DNA of 64,000 bases from an uncultured Oscillibacter sp. (GCF_910584465.1 NZ_CAJUBK010000002.1:1-64000), one strand, 5' to 3'. Counted from the first letter of the stretch, positions 50,512 through 58,195 are shown. Translations and numbers: made by a program. Notes: generated by a model not told the origin, from the letters alone.

Positions 50512-50566
50512 GGTTTACCCGTTTAGCTGATCCTATGGGCCAACCGTCTTGCGGCAGCGCCCTTCT
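50480..50566 (-). ncRNA. Candidate antisense RNA opposing the 28-residue peptide mRNA
   Basis: The leftward promoter at 50601-50573 would start an RNA near 50566 that runs against the 3' part of the peptide mRNA and could stop at the hairpin 50511-50480, giving about 85-90 nt. It contains no open frame with a ribosome site. The convergent 3' overlap is the arrangement of txpA/RatA and bsrG/SR4. Its ends are predictions. Confidence 0.5.
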
Positions 50567-50572
50567 ATGTTG

Positions 50573-50601
50573 ATTGTACGCTAATACTAGCGGCTTGTCA
50601 A
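50573..50601 (-). promoter_or_regulatory. Convergent promoter for the candidate antisense RNA
   Basis: Minus-strand TTGACA (50601-50596), a 17-bp spacer and TACAAT (50578-50573): the most consensus-like promoter of the region. It is bracketed by CCCTTCTAT (50560-50568) and ATAGAAGGG (50609-50617), a perfect 9-bp inverted repeat. Confidence 0.8.
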
Positions 50602-50630
50602 GCGGAGGATAGAAGGGAGCCGGTCCTTTT

Positions 50631-50816
50631 TCACGTCTGGTCTCCCTCGTCTTCCTCCAGGCTTGCCAGAGCGACCCGGACGGCTTCGACCACGAAGGCT
50701 GAGAAGGTACATTCCTTCCCTTGGATGGCGGATTCTACCGCCTCGATCAGGTCGTTGGGGAATCGGATGGATTTGTTCGTAGTTGGGGGGATGTTAGGAA
50801 TTTTGAAACTGCCCAT
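50631..50816 (-). CDS. Small ribbon-helix-helix-like protein
   Basis: The 61-residue protein has a strand-like segment (NKSIRFPNDLIEAVESAI) followed by two helices (CTFSAFVVEAVRVALASLEE), the pattern of Arc/CopG/YlcI-type ribbon-helix-helix proteins. ATG 50816 has GAGGTG at about 5 bases. It is divergent from an uncharacterised gene, and the 120-base gap between them carries inverted repeats suitable for such a regulator. It may be a repressor or the antitoxin of a type II pair with the divergent gene; neither is proven. Confidence 0.75.
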   Translation of the reverse strand: MGSFKIPNIPPTTNKSIRFPNDLIEAVESAIQGKECTFSAFVVEAVRVALASLEEDEGDQT

Positions 50817-50826
50817 AATACACCTC

Positions 50827-50921
50827 GCAATACAATTGAAATTCATAGCGTAATATAAATTGTATTGCAAAATTTGTAGATTATGCGCATTTCATTTGCT
50901 ACGCAATTGCGCTACAATTGC
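50827..50921. promoter_or_regulatory. Operator cluster between the divergent small genes
   Basis: A perfect 11-bp inverted repeat (GCAATACAATT 50827-50837, AATTGTATTGC 50858-50868) and a second repeat of related sequence (GCAATTG 50903-50909, CAATTGC 50915-50921) lie in an AT-rich gap. The second overlaps a probable -10 (TACAAT 50913-50918; -35 candidate TTTCAT 50890-50895). Confidence 0.65.
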
Positions 50922-50936
50922 GGCGAGGTGATATAC

Positions 50937-51293
50937 ATGGAAAAACTTCCGCGCTATTATCTGCGTCTTTTCAATTCCGTCACGGACGCGGTCGCACTGA
51001 TCGGTGAAATGAACTTTGGCGCCGCCAGGGATACCCTGATAAAAGGACAGCTCTGGGCGGAGGAGCTGTATGTTTTAGAGATGGAAGGGGACCTGACGAG
51101 CGAGAAAGAGCTTGAGATATGGCTGCGCCTGGAAGAGGAGAGGACGAGGGAACGGATCCTGGCGGAGCAGGAAGACCCCTTAAGGCTGGATCGAAGCGTC
51201 AAGGCGATCGTGGAGACGCTCCAGGAGGGAACGGTATCGGCGGAGGATCTGGAAAGGAAGATAAGGGCCGCCCTTGCCCAGGTGGTCGAATAA
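50937..51293 (+). CDS. Uncharacterised small soluble protein
   Basis: The 118-residue protein is mostly helical: RYYLRLFNSVTDAVALIGEM, ARDTLIKGQLWAEELYVL, then acidic/basic helices (ELEIWLRLEEERTRERIL, KAIVETLQEGTVSAEDLERK). ATG 50937 has GAGGTGATATAC upstream; a longer frame to 50883 lies in the promoter. It has lower GC than the surrounding chromosome and is divergent from the ribbon-helix-helix-like gene. Proteins of this composition occur beside integrative elements, but I recognise no family. Confidence 0.7.
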   Translation: MEKLPRYYLRLFNSVTDAVALIGEMNFGAARDTLIKGQLWAEELYVLEMEGDLTSEKELEIWLRLEEERTRERILAEQEDPLRLDRSVKAIVETLQEGTVSAEDLERKIRAALAQVVE

Positions 51294-51359
51294 ACCTGCA
51301 AAGGGGAGGCTGGAGGGACGTCATGCCCCATAAAGCGCGGATATATATGATCATATAAA

Positions 51360-51388
51360 AGGCGGGGCCGTCAGGCCCCGCCTCTTTC
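51360..51388. terminator. Bidirectional terminator before the PAS/HTH regulator
   Basis: A perfect 10-bp stem (51360-51369 with 51374-51383), GTCA loop, CTTTC rightwards and TTTATATG leftwards. Confidence 0.85.
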
Positions 51389-52085
51389 AGTTCCCCTCCT
51401 GCTTGTTCATATCGATATAGGAGTACAGGGTATATTTGGAGATGCCGAAGTATTTGGCGACCTTATCGCCGGACTTGGTGATGAGGAACGCGCCGTTCTG
51501 GCTGAGGAACTGGATGGCCCGGACCTTGTCGTCCTTGTTCATGACGGCGGCGGGCTTGCCCACCAGGGCCACGGACTGCTGGATCAGCTCGTCCAGCAGG
51601 TCGCTGACATTGGTGATCTTCTCCGGCTCGGCGGGGGCCGTCTCTCCGGTGGAGACCAGATCGTGGAGGGCCTCCTCCATCAGGATGAGGCGGGAGATGT
51701 CATAGTTGATGGCCAGGATGGCGGAGACCTTCCCCTTCCGGTCCCGGATGTAGACGGTGGAGGACTTCAGGATCTTCCCGTCCGGCGTCTTGGTGAGGTA
51801 GCAGAGATGGTCCTTGGGCTCCGGGTCCTGGGTGCGGAGCTGTTCCATGACCACGTTGGACGCGCCGTCCCCGACCTTGCGCCCGGAGACGTGGCCGTTG
51901 GCGATGAAGACGATGGAGCGGTCCGGATCCCGGCTGAGATCGTGGATGGCGACCTCGCAGCTGCTGCCGAACTGGGCGGCGATGCCGGAGGCCACTTGGC
52001 GCAGCAGGTCTAATTTGCTGTTTTCCGTGGTGATACCCCCTTTTTGGGCCGATCTTCGTGGAAAGACACGGATCCATGCTGTCAT
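51387..52085 (-). CDS. PAS and helix-turn-helix transcriptional regulator (YheO/DauR-like)
   Basis: The protein has a YheO-type PAS domain (SSCEVAIHDLSRDPDRSIVFI, then VYIRDRKGKVSAILAINYDI) and a C-terminal DNA-binding helix-turn-helix (VRAIQFLSQNGAFLITKSGD, KVAKYFGISKYTLYSYI). It is divergent from ygeY-ygeW-arcC, whose likely regulator it is. The start is unresolved: ATG 52088 and 52085 sit in the -10 box of its promoter, and the sequence between them and the conserved ENSKLDLLRQ contains no ATG, GTG or TTG. A non-standard codon after AAAGGGGG (52034-52028) or a sequence change is possible. Confidence 0.85.
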   Translation of the reverse strand: MTAWIRVFPRRSAQKGGITTENSKLDLLRQVASGIAAQFGSSCEVAIHDLSRDPDRSIVFIANGHVSGRKVGDGASNVVMEQLRTQDPEPKDHLCYLTKTPDGKILKSSTVYIRDRKGKVSAILAINYDISRLILMEEALHDLVSTGETAPAEPEKITNVSDLLDELIQQSVALVGKPAAVMNKDDKVRAIQFLSQNGAFLITKSGDKVAKYFGISKYTLYSYIDMNKQEGN

Positions 52086-52112
52086 CATACCACGGTCTTT
52101 TGAAGAAAGCAA
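52084..52112 (-). promoter_or_regulatory. Promoter of the PAS/HTH regulator
   Basis: Minus-strand TTGCTT (52112-52107), a 17-bp spacer and TATGAT (52089-52084). Confidence 0.6.
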
Positions 52113-52152
52113 CCGGTTTTCAAAAATTTTTTTAGGTTTTCAAAAATTTTGT

Positions 52153-52180
52153 TTGACAACCGGGGATATTGTGATATGAT
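52153..52180 (+). promoter_or_regulatory. Promoter of the ygeY-ygeW-arcC operon
   Basis: TTGACA (52153-52158), a 16-bp spacer and TATGAT (52175-52180). The gap to the divergent promoter contains a tandem TTTTCAAAAATTTT motif (52119-52150), a candidate regulator site. Confidence 0.8.
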
Positions 52181-52250
52181 AAGGCTGTAAGGAACAGACG
52201 GCCGGGGAGACCGGGCCGCCGGCGATAAAATTCAAATGGAGGTCTGCATC

Positions 52251-53663
52251 ATGGATTTCGAGAAGATCAAGTCTGCGGCGGAGGGGTACAAGGCGGAGAT
52301 GTCCCGGTTCCTGCGGGACATGATCTCCCATCCCAGCGAGAGCTGCGAGGAGAAGGAAGTGGTCCTTTGCATCAAGGCCGAGATGGAGCGGCTGGGCTTC
52401 GACAAGGTCGAGATCGACGGCCTGGGCAACGTCATCGGCTGGATGGGCCAGGGCGAGAAGATCATCGCCATCGACTCCCACATCGACACCGTGGGCGTGG
52501 GCAACATCGACAACTGGGAAGCGGACCCGTATACGGGCTATGAGACCGACGAGATCATCTTCGGCCGGGGCGGGAGCGACCAGGAGGGCGGCATGGCCTC
52601 CGCCGTGTACGGCGCCAAGATCATGAAGGACCTGGGGCTGATCCCCGCGGGATACAAGATCATGGTGGTCGGCTCCGTCCAGGAAGAGGACTGCGACGGC
52701 ATGTGCTGGCAGTACATCGTCAACAAATACTTCGCCGGCCCCGAGGACGCCCGGAGCAAGATCGAGTTCGTCATCTCCACCGAGCCCACCGACGGCGGCA
52801 TCTACCGGGGCCACCGGGGCCGCATGGAGATCCGGGTGGACGTGAAGGGCGTCTGCTGCCACGGCTCCGCCCCGGAGCGGGGCGACAACGCCATCTACAA
52901 GATGGCCGACATCCTCCAGGACGTCCGGGCCCTGAACGAGAACGGCGACGGCCCCTCCAACGAGGTCAAGGGCCTGGTCAAGATGCTGAACCCGGCGTTC
53001 AACCCCGCGCATTACGAGGACGCCCAGTTCCTGGGCCGGGGCACCTGCACCACCTCTCAGATCTTCTACACCTCCCCCAGCCGCTGCGCCGTGGCGGACA
53101 GCTGCTCGATCTCCATCGACCGGCGCATGACCGCCGGCGAGACCTGGGACTCCTGCCTGGAGGAGATCCGCCAGCTCCCCAGCGTGAAGAAGTACGGCGA
53201 CGACGTGAAGGTCTCCATGTACATGTACGACCGCCCCGCCTGGACCGGCACCGTGTATGAGACCGAGTGCTTCTTCCCCACCTGGATCAACAAGGCCGGC
53301 GCCGCCCACGTCCAGGCCGTGGTGGACGCCCATCACGCCCTCTGGGGCGAGGAGCGCATCGGCCACGCCGACGCCGACCCGTCCAAGGACGCCATGCACC
53401 TGCGCACCGGCCGCCCCCTGACGGACAAGTGGACCTTCTCCACCAACTGCGTCTCCATCCAGGGCCGGTACGGCATCCCCTGCGTGGGCTTCGGCCCCGG
53501 CGCGGAGAGCCAGGCCCACGCCCCCAACGAGATCACCTGGAAGCAGGATCTGGTGACCTGCGCCGCGCTGTACGCCGCCGTCCCCGGCCTCTACAAGCCC
53601 GAGAACAAGACCGGCGACGTGACGGAGTTCCGCCAGAGCCTGACGGACAACGATATCCGGTGA
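52251..53663 (+). CDS. ygeY: YgeY-family M20 peptidase-like hydrolase
   Basis: The 470-residue M20 metallohydrolase has the first metal ligands in [14 protein letters not shown], the acidic pair [26 protein letters not shown], and the dimerisation domain with [13 protein letters not shown]. YgeY is part of the YgeW-linked, selenium-associated purine catabolic gene set and probably cleaves an acylated or ureido intermediate. ATG 52251 was chosen because GGAGGTCTGCATC precedes it; ATG 52236 contains the ribosome site itself. It is followed by ygeW after 67 bases. Confidence 0.92.
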   Translation: MDFEKIKSAAEGYKAEMSRFLRDMISHPSESCEEKEVVLCIKAEMERLGFDKVEIDGLGNVIGWMGQGEKIIAIDSHIDTVGVGNIDNWEADPYTGYETDEIIFGRGGSDQEGGMASAVYGAKIMKDLGLIPAGYKIMVVGSVQEEDCDGMCWQYIVNKYFAGPEDARSKIEFVISTEPTDGGIYRGHRGRMEIRVDVKGVCCHGSAPERGDNAIYKMADILQDVRALNENGDGPSNEVKGLVKMLNPAFNPAHYEDAQFLGRGTCTTSQIFYTSPSRCAVADSCSISIDRRMTAGETWDSCLEEIRQLPSVKKYGDDVKVSMYMYDRPAWTGTVYETECFFPTWINKAGAAHVQAVVDAHHALWGEERIGHADADPSKDAMHLRTGRPLTDKWTFSTNCVSIQGRYGIPCVGFGPGAESQAHAPNEITWKQDLVTCAALYAAVPGLYKPENKTGDVTEFRQSLTDNDIR

Positions 53664-53730
53664 CCGCACCGGACGGAAGAGCTCCGCATCCTGCATCATA
53701 ATATCATACATAATAAAGGGGTATCAGATC

Positions 53731-54921
53731 ATGTCTAAGACCATCGAGCTGGCGCAGCACCTGGAAAAGCTGCACATCAACAACATGTACAAGTCCGACT
53801 TCTACTGGACCTGGGACAAGACCGACGAGGAGCTGGACGCCATCTTCACCGTGGCCGACGCCCTCCGGGATCTCCGGGAGCGGAACAAGTCCACCCGCAT
53901 CTTCGACTCGGGCCTGGGCATCTCCATCTTCCGCGACAACTCCACCCGGACCCGGTTCTCCTTCGCCTCCGCCTGCGACCTGCTGGGCCTGACCGTCCAG
54001 GACCTGGATGAGAAGAAGTCCCAGATCGCCCACGGCGAGACCGTCCGGGAGACCGCCAACATGGTGTCCTTCATGGCCGACGTGATCGGCATCCGGGACG
54101 ACATGTTCATCGGCGAGGGCCACAAGTACCAGAAGACCTTCATGGACGCCGTGAAGGAGGGCTACCGGGACGGCATCCTGGAGCAGCAGCCCACCCTGGT
54201 CAACCTCCAGTGCGACGTGGACCACCCCACCCAGTGCATGGCCGACATGCTGCACATCATCCATCAGTTCGGCGGCGTGGAGAACCTGAAGGGCAAGAAG
54301 ATCGCCATGACCTGGGCCTACTCCCCCAGCTACGGCAAGCCCCTGTCCGTGCCCCAGGGCGTCATCGGCCTGATGACCCGCTTCGGCATGGACGTGGTGC
54401 TGGCCCATCCCGAGGGCTATGACGTGATGCCCGAGGTGGAGGAGATCGCCCGGAAGAACGCCGCCGCCACCGGCGGGAGCTATCGGAAGGCCGCCTCCAT
54501 GGAGGAGGCGTTCCAGGACGCCGACATCGTGTATCCCAAGAGCTGGGCCCCCTTCGCCGCCATGGAGGAGCGGACGAAGCTCTACCAGGCCGGCGACCAG
54601 GCGGGCATCGACGCCCTGGAGCAGCGGCTCCTGGCGCAGAACGCCCAGCACAAGGACTGGACCTGCTCCGAGGAGATGATGAAGAAGACCCGGAACGGCT
54701 CCGCCCTGTACCTCCACTGCCTCCCCGCCGACATCACCGGCCTCAGCTGCCCCGAGGGCGAGGTGGACAACTCCGTCTTCGACCGCTATCTGGTGCCCCT
54801 GTACAAGGAGGCCAGCTACAAGCCCTATATCATCGCCGCCATGATCATGATGAGCAAGGTCAAAGATCCCGTGTCCGCGCTGATGGCGATGGACCGCGGC
54901 GGCAAGCGCAAGTCCTTCTGA
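53731..54921 (+). CDS. ygeW: Knotted carbamoyltransferase YgeW
   Basis: The 396-residue enzyme belongs to the aspartate/ornithine carbamoyltransferase superfamily: SIFRDNSTRTRFSFASACDL (carbamoyl phosphate site S-T-R-T-R), the HPTQCMADML motif of the second domain, and LHCLPADITG near the end. YgeW-type transferases are trefoil-knotted and found with YgeY and carbamate kinase; the natural substrate is not established, but phosphorolysis of a carbamoyl compound giving carbamoyl phosphate is the accepted model. The start lies 15 bases after an AAAGGGG site. It precedes arcC. Confidence 0.94.
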   Translation: MSKTIELAQHLEKLHINNMYKSDFYWTWDKTDEELDAIFTVADALRDLRERNKSTRIFDSGLGISIFRDNSTRTRFSFASACDLLGLTVQDLDEKKSQIAHGETVRETANMVSFMADVIGIRDDMFIGEGHKYQKTFMDAVKEGYRDGILEQQPTLVNLQCDVDHPTQCMADMLHIIHQFGGVENLKGKKIAMTWAYSPSYGKPLSVPQGVIGLMTRFGMDVVLAHPEGYDVMPEVEEIARKNAAATGGSYRKAASMEEAFQDADIVYPKSWAPFAAMEERTKLYQAGDQAGIDALEQRLLAQNAQHKDWTCSEEMMKKTRNGSALYLHCLPADITGLSCPEGEVDNSVFDRYLVPLYKEASYKPYIIAAMIMMSKVKDPVSALMAMDRGGKRKSF

Positions 54922-55053
54922 GCGCGCCGGGGGAGGGCCGGCCCCCTTTGCGGGGGCGCCGCCCCTCCGGGCGGCCCGGGCGGCGGGCCCCGGCAGGATG
55001 GGCGCCGCCGCGGAGCGGATCTGCATGATCTCCCGCCAAGGCGGAGAAACTGA

Positions 55054-55078
55054 CCGCGGCTCCTTCGGGAGCCGCGAT
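55054..55078 (+). other. GC hairpin between ygeW and arcC
   Basis: CGCGGCTCC / GGGAGCCGCG-type hairpin near 55055-55076 lacks a T-tract. The surrounding 54930-55050 is very GC-rich low-complexity sequence without a gene. It could modulate the mRNA between ygeW and arcC. Confidence 0.4.
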
Positions 55079-55109
55079 CGAATCCATGATGAGAAAGAGG
55101 ATGCTGAAA

Positions 55110-56051
55110 ATGGCTGAGCGTATCGTCATCGCCCTGGGCGGCAATGCCCTGGGCAGCAATCTCCCCGAGCAGATGGCCGCCGTGAAGCAGACCGCCAAGG
55201 CCATCGCCGACCTGATCGAGCAGGGGCATCAGGTGGTCATCGCCCACGGCAACGGCCCCCAGGTCGGCATGATCCAGAACGCCATGACCGAGCTGACCCG
55301 GTCCGACCCGGAGAAGTATATCCCCTGCCCCCTGTCCGTCTGCGTCGCCATGAGCCAGGGCTATATCGGCTACGACCTCCAGAACGGCCTGCGGGAGGAG
55401 CTGCTGGACCGGGGGATCGACAAGGGCGTGGCGACCGTCCTCACCCAGGTGGAGGTGGACCCGAGCGATCCCGCCTTCGAGGCCCCCACCAAGCCCATCG
55501 GCGCCTTCATGACCAAAGAGGAGGCCGACGTGCTGGTGAAGGAGCGGGACTATAAGGTCGTGGAGGACGCCGGACGGGGCTGGCGCCGGGTGGTGGCCTC
55601 TCCCAAGCCGGTCTCCATCGTGGAGATCCAGTCCATCCGGGACATGGTGGAGGCCGGGCTGGTCGTCGTGGCCTGCGGCGGCGGCGGCATCCCGGTGTTC
55701 AAGACCGAGGGGAACCACCTGAAGGGCGCGGCGGCGGTCATCGACAAGGACTTCGCCAGCGAGAAGCTGGCCGAGCAGCTGGACGCCGACACGCTGATCA
55801 TCCTGACGGCGGTGGAGAAGGTGGCCGTGAACTTCAACAAGCCGGATCAAACGTGGCTGGACAGCCTCACCCCCGCCGAGGCGGAGCGGTATATCGAGGA
55901 GGGCCAGTTCGCCCCCGGCTCCATGCTGCCGAAGGTCCAGGCGGCGGTGAAATTTGCCCAGTCCCGGAAGGGACGCCGGGCACTGATCACCCTGCTGGAG
56001 AAGGCGGGGGCCGGCGTCGCCGGGGAGACCGGGACGACCATCTCCGCGTAA
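55110..56051 (+). CDS. arcC: Carbamate kinase
   Basis: The 313-residue amino acid kinase converts carbamoyl phosphate and ADP to ATP, CO2 and ammonia. Signature segments are IVIALGGNALGSN at the N-terminus, VIAHGNGPQVGMIQNAM, VVACGGGGIPVF and AAAVIDKDFASEKLA (nucleotide site). ATG 55110 follows AAGAGGATGCTGAAA; ATG 55086 is an alternative. With YgeW it would generate ATP from purine or ureide breakdown. A terminator follows. Confidence 0.95.
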   Translation: MAERIVIALGGNALGSNLPEQMAAVKQTAKAIADLIEQGHQVVIAHGNGPQVGMIQNAMTELTRSDPEKYIPCPLSVCVAMSQGYIGYDLQNGLREELLDRGIDKGVATVLTQVEVDPSDPAFEAPTKPIGAFMTKEEADVLVKERDYKVVEDAGRGWRRVVASPKPVSIVEIQSIRDMVEAGLVVVACGGGGIPVFKTEGNHLKGAAAVIDKDFASEKLAEQLDADTLIILTAVEKVAVNFNKPDQTWLDSLTPAEAERYIEEGQFAPGSMLPKVQAAVKFAQSRKGRRALITLLEKAGAGVAGETGTTISA

Positions 56052-56065
56052 AGGGCCATGTCTGA

Positions 56066-56094
56066 AGAGGATCCCCGGGAGGGGGTCCTCTTTT
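56066..56094 (+). terminator. Terminator of the ygeY-ygeW-arcC operon
   Basis: An 11-bp stem with one G-T pair (56066-56076 with 56081-56091), GGGA loop, then TTTT. Confidence 0.85.
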
Positions 56095-56247
56095 GCGCCG
56101 CCCGCCGGCGGCGTTGTCTGCAAAAAACAGGTGCCATCGATGGGGGGACGGGAGGAGGAGCTTCGTCGTTTTCCACTAGGATGGGGCGGGAACGCGGCGT
56201 CCCTTTCGTAAAAATATCTGGAAAAGGCGGGATATCGGATTTTTTTG

Positions 56248-56276
56248 TTGCGCTTTGGGGGACAGATATGTATAAT
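56248..56276 (+). promoter_or_regulatory. Promoter of the ilv operon
   Basis: TTGCGC (56248-56253), a 17-bp spacer and a consensus TATAAT (56271-56276), predicting a start near 56283 and a leader of about 260 bases before ilvB. Between 56095 and 56240 I see no gene. Confidence 0.82.
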
Positions 56277-56309
56277 GAAAAAACAAGACAAGCGGCGGAG
56301 GTCTCCCCT

Positions 56310-56456
56310 ATGTCGATGACGAACGCGCTCAACAGCATCCTTGGCCTGTACATTATTCTGGTCCTGGTACTGGTAGTCCTGGTATCGAAACCGAATAATG
56401 CGTTTGGTCATGCGCGAAACAAGGGCGGGACGAACGGCCTCCTCCAGACAGCCTGA
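56310..56456 (+). CDS. ilv operon leader peptide (candidate attenuator peptide)
   Basis: The 48-residue peptide MSMTNALNSI... contains 14 Ile, Leu or Val among residues 10-25 (ILGLYIILVLVLVVLV). Its codons include ATT, CTT and GTA, which are scarce elsewhere in this GC-rich window, as expected of a leader read slowly under amino acid shortage. GGAGG lies 8 bases upstream of the ATG, and the promoter lies 34 bases upstream. A hairpin (56436-56441 with 56455-56460) covers the stop codon and a terminator with seven Ts follows. The hydrophobic run would also suit a membrane helix, so a small membrane protein is the alternative. Confidence 0.7.
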   Translation: MSMTNALNSILGLYIILVLVLVVLVSKPNNAFGHARNKGGTNGLLQTA

Positions 56457-56524
56457 GGCCAGCAGCCGCCGAAGACCGGAACTCTTGCAAGTCCGTGACC
56501 CGACGAGGGACACGGGCTTTTTTT
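56406..56524 (+). promoter_or_regulatory. Attenuator region of the ilv operon
   Basis: GGTCATG (56406-56412), just downstream of the Ile/Leu/Val codons, can pair with CGTGACC (56494-56500), which is also the 5' strand of the terminator (56489-56524). A ribosome stalled on the codon run would leave 56406-56412 free and favour antitermination; a ribosome reaching the stop at 56456 would cover it. No T-box sequence was found. Confidence 0.55.
56489..56524 (+). terminator. Leader terminator upstream of ilvB
   Basis: AAGTCCGTG (56489-56497) pairs with CACGGGCTT (56511-56519, one G-U), with an inner CCC/GGG pair, followed by TTTTTTT. It lies between the leader peptide and ilvB, where it can only act as an attenuator or a block to readthrough. 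Confidence 0.85.
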
Positions 56525-56545
56525 GGCGAAAGGAGCGGTAACAGC

Positions 56546-58177
56546 ATGGAAATGACAGGCGCGCAGATCTTGATGGAGAGCCTGGCGCGGGAGGGCGTGG
56601 AGCGCGTCTTCGGCTACGCCGGGGCCACCATCTGCCCCATCGCCGACGCGCTGCGGGAGGACCCGAACATCGACTACACCCTGGTCCGCACGGAGCAGAA
56701 CGCGGGGCACATGGCCTCCGGCTACGCCCGGGCGACAGGGAAGACCGGGGTCTGCATCGTCACCTCCGGCCCGGGGGCCACGAACCTGATCACCGGCGTG
56801 GCCACGGCGTATATGGACTCCATCCCCATAATCGCCATCACGGGGCAGGTGCCCTCCAACCTGCTGGGACGGGACATCTTCCAGGAGGTGGACATCACCG
56901 GCGCGGTGACCCCCTTCACCAAGCACTGCTATCTGGTGAAGGACGCGGCCCAGCTCCCGGTGGTGATGAAGGAGGCGTTCCACATCGCCTCCACGGGCCG
57001 CCCCGGCCCGGTGCTGATCGACATCCCCATCGACGTGCAGGAGCAGATGGTCTCCGGCGTGGCCTTCCCGGAGGAGGTCCGCATCCGGGGCTATAACCCC
57101 AGCGTCCGGGGCAACGACAAGCAGATCGCCAACGTGGCGATGGCGATCGGGCTGGCCCGGAAGCCGGTGATCTGCGCGGGCGGCGGCGTGTTCCTCGCCC
57201 ACGCGGAGGCGGAGCTGCGCCGGTTCGCCGAGGAGACGGGCATCCCCGTGGTGACAACGATGATGGGCCTCAGCCTCCTGCCCACGGAGCACCCGCTGAA
57301 CATGGGCATGATCGGGGCCCACGGGAACACCACGGCCAACAAGGCCCTGGTGAAGTCGGATCTGCTGATCATGATCGGCACCCGCGTGGCGGACCGGGCC
57401 ATCGTGTCCCCGGACGAGATCCAGCGGCGGATGGCCAATATCCACATCGATGTGGATCCCGCCGAGATCGGGAAGAACATGCAGTCCACCCTGCCCCTGG
57501 TGGGGAACGCCAAGGTCATCCTCCGGCAGCTGATGGAACGGGGGGCCGAGGCGGACTGTGCCGAGTGGCGGGAGATGCTCCAAGATCTCCGGCGGAAGAA
57601 CCTGGGCCGGGGCTATCCCGCCAAGGACGGGTACGTGTTCCCCGGGCGGGTCCTGCGGCTCCTGGGCGAGCGGCTGCGCGAGGACGCCGCCGTCTGCGTG
57701 GACGTGGGGCAGAACCAGATCTGGGCCTGCAAGCACCTGCGGCTGAACGGGGCCCGGTTCCTCACCAGCGGGGGGCTGGGGACCATGGGCTACGCGATCC
57801 CCTGCGCCATCGGCGTGAAGACGGCAGATCCCCGGCGGCAGGTGGTGGCCGTCTGCGGGGACGGGTCGTTCCAGATGTCCATGAACGAGCTGGCCGCCGT
57901 GAAGGCGGGGGGCTTCGATCTGAAGATCCTCCTCTTCCGCAACGGCGTGCTGGGCCTGGTGAACCAGATCCAGAGCAGGGAGCCCTATCACGGGCCCTTC
58001 GGCGTGCGGCTGGACGGGGACCCGGACTTCGCCGTCATCGCCTCGGCCTACGGCATCCCCAGCGTCACGCTGCGCAGCGAGGCCAAGGTGGAGGAGGCCC
58101 TGGACCGCTTCCTCTCGGAGGAGGGCCCCCGCCTGCTCATCGCCGAGGTCAGCCCCGAGTGGCGGACCACGGACTGA
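56546..58177 (+). CDS. ilvB: Acetolactate synthase, large (catalytic) subunit, first copy
   Basis: The 543-residue TPP enzyme condenses two pyruvates, or pyruvate and 2-oxobutyrate, the first step of valine, leucine and isoleucine synthesis. It shows FGYAGATICPIADALRED, the catalytic Glu in VRTEQNAGHMASGYAR, GRDIFQEVDI, and the TPP/Mg motif CGDGSFQMSMNELAAV. ATG 56546 follows AAAGGAG. It is the first enzyme gene behind the attenuator and is followed by its small subunit 18 bases on. The second copy at 59072 differs substantially in sequence, so the two are not a recent duplication. Confidence 0.94.
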   Translation: MEMTGAQILMESLAREGVERVFGYAGATICPIADALREDPNIDYTLVRTEQNAGHMASGYARATGKTGVCIVTSGPGATNLITGVATAYMDSIPIIAITGQVPSNLLGRDIFQEVDITGAVTPFTKHCYLVKDAAQLPVVMKEAFHIASTGRPGPVLIDIPIDVQEQMVSGVAFPEEVRIRGYNPSVRGNDKQIANVAMAIGLARKPVICAGGGVFLAHAEAELRRFAEETGIPVVTTMMGLSLLPTEHPLNMGMIGAHGNTTANKALVKSDLLIMIGTRVADRAIVSPDEIQRRMANIHIDVDPAEIGKNMQSTLPLVGNAKVILRQLMERGAEADCAEWREMLQDLRRKNLGRGYPAKDGYVFPGRVLRLLGERLREDAAVCVDVGQNQIWACKHLRLNGARFLTSGGLGTMGYAIPCAIGVKTADPRRQVVAVCGDGSFQMSMNELAAVKAGGFDLKILLFRNGVLGLVNQIQSREPYHGPFGVRLDGDPDFAVIASAYGIPSVTLRSEAKVEEALDRFLSEEGPRLLIAEVSPEWRTTD

Positions 58178-58195
58178 AGAAGGGAGGGACAGAGG

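Noticed and set aside
50338..50549. Fst/par-type type I system with shared direct repeats
   Set aside because: The AGACGGTTGG repeats are inverted, not direct, on the DNA, so the two RNAs carry the same sequence rather than complementary ones; the txpA/bsrG arrangement is the closer match.
56283..56546. T-box riboswitch upstream of ilvB
   Set aside because: The conserved T-box sequence (AGGGTGGNACCGCG type) and a specifier loop were not found; the leader-peptide and terminator reading fits better.
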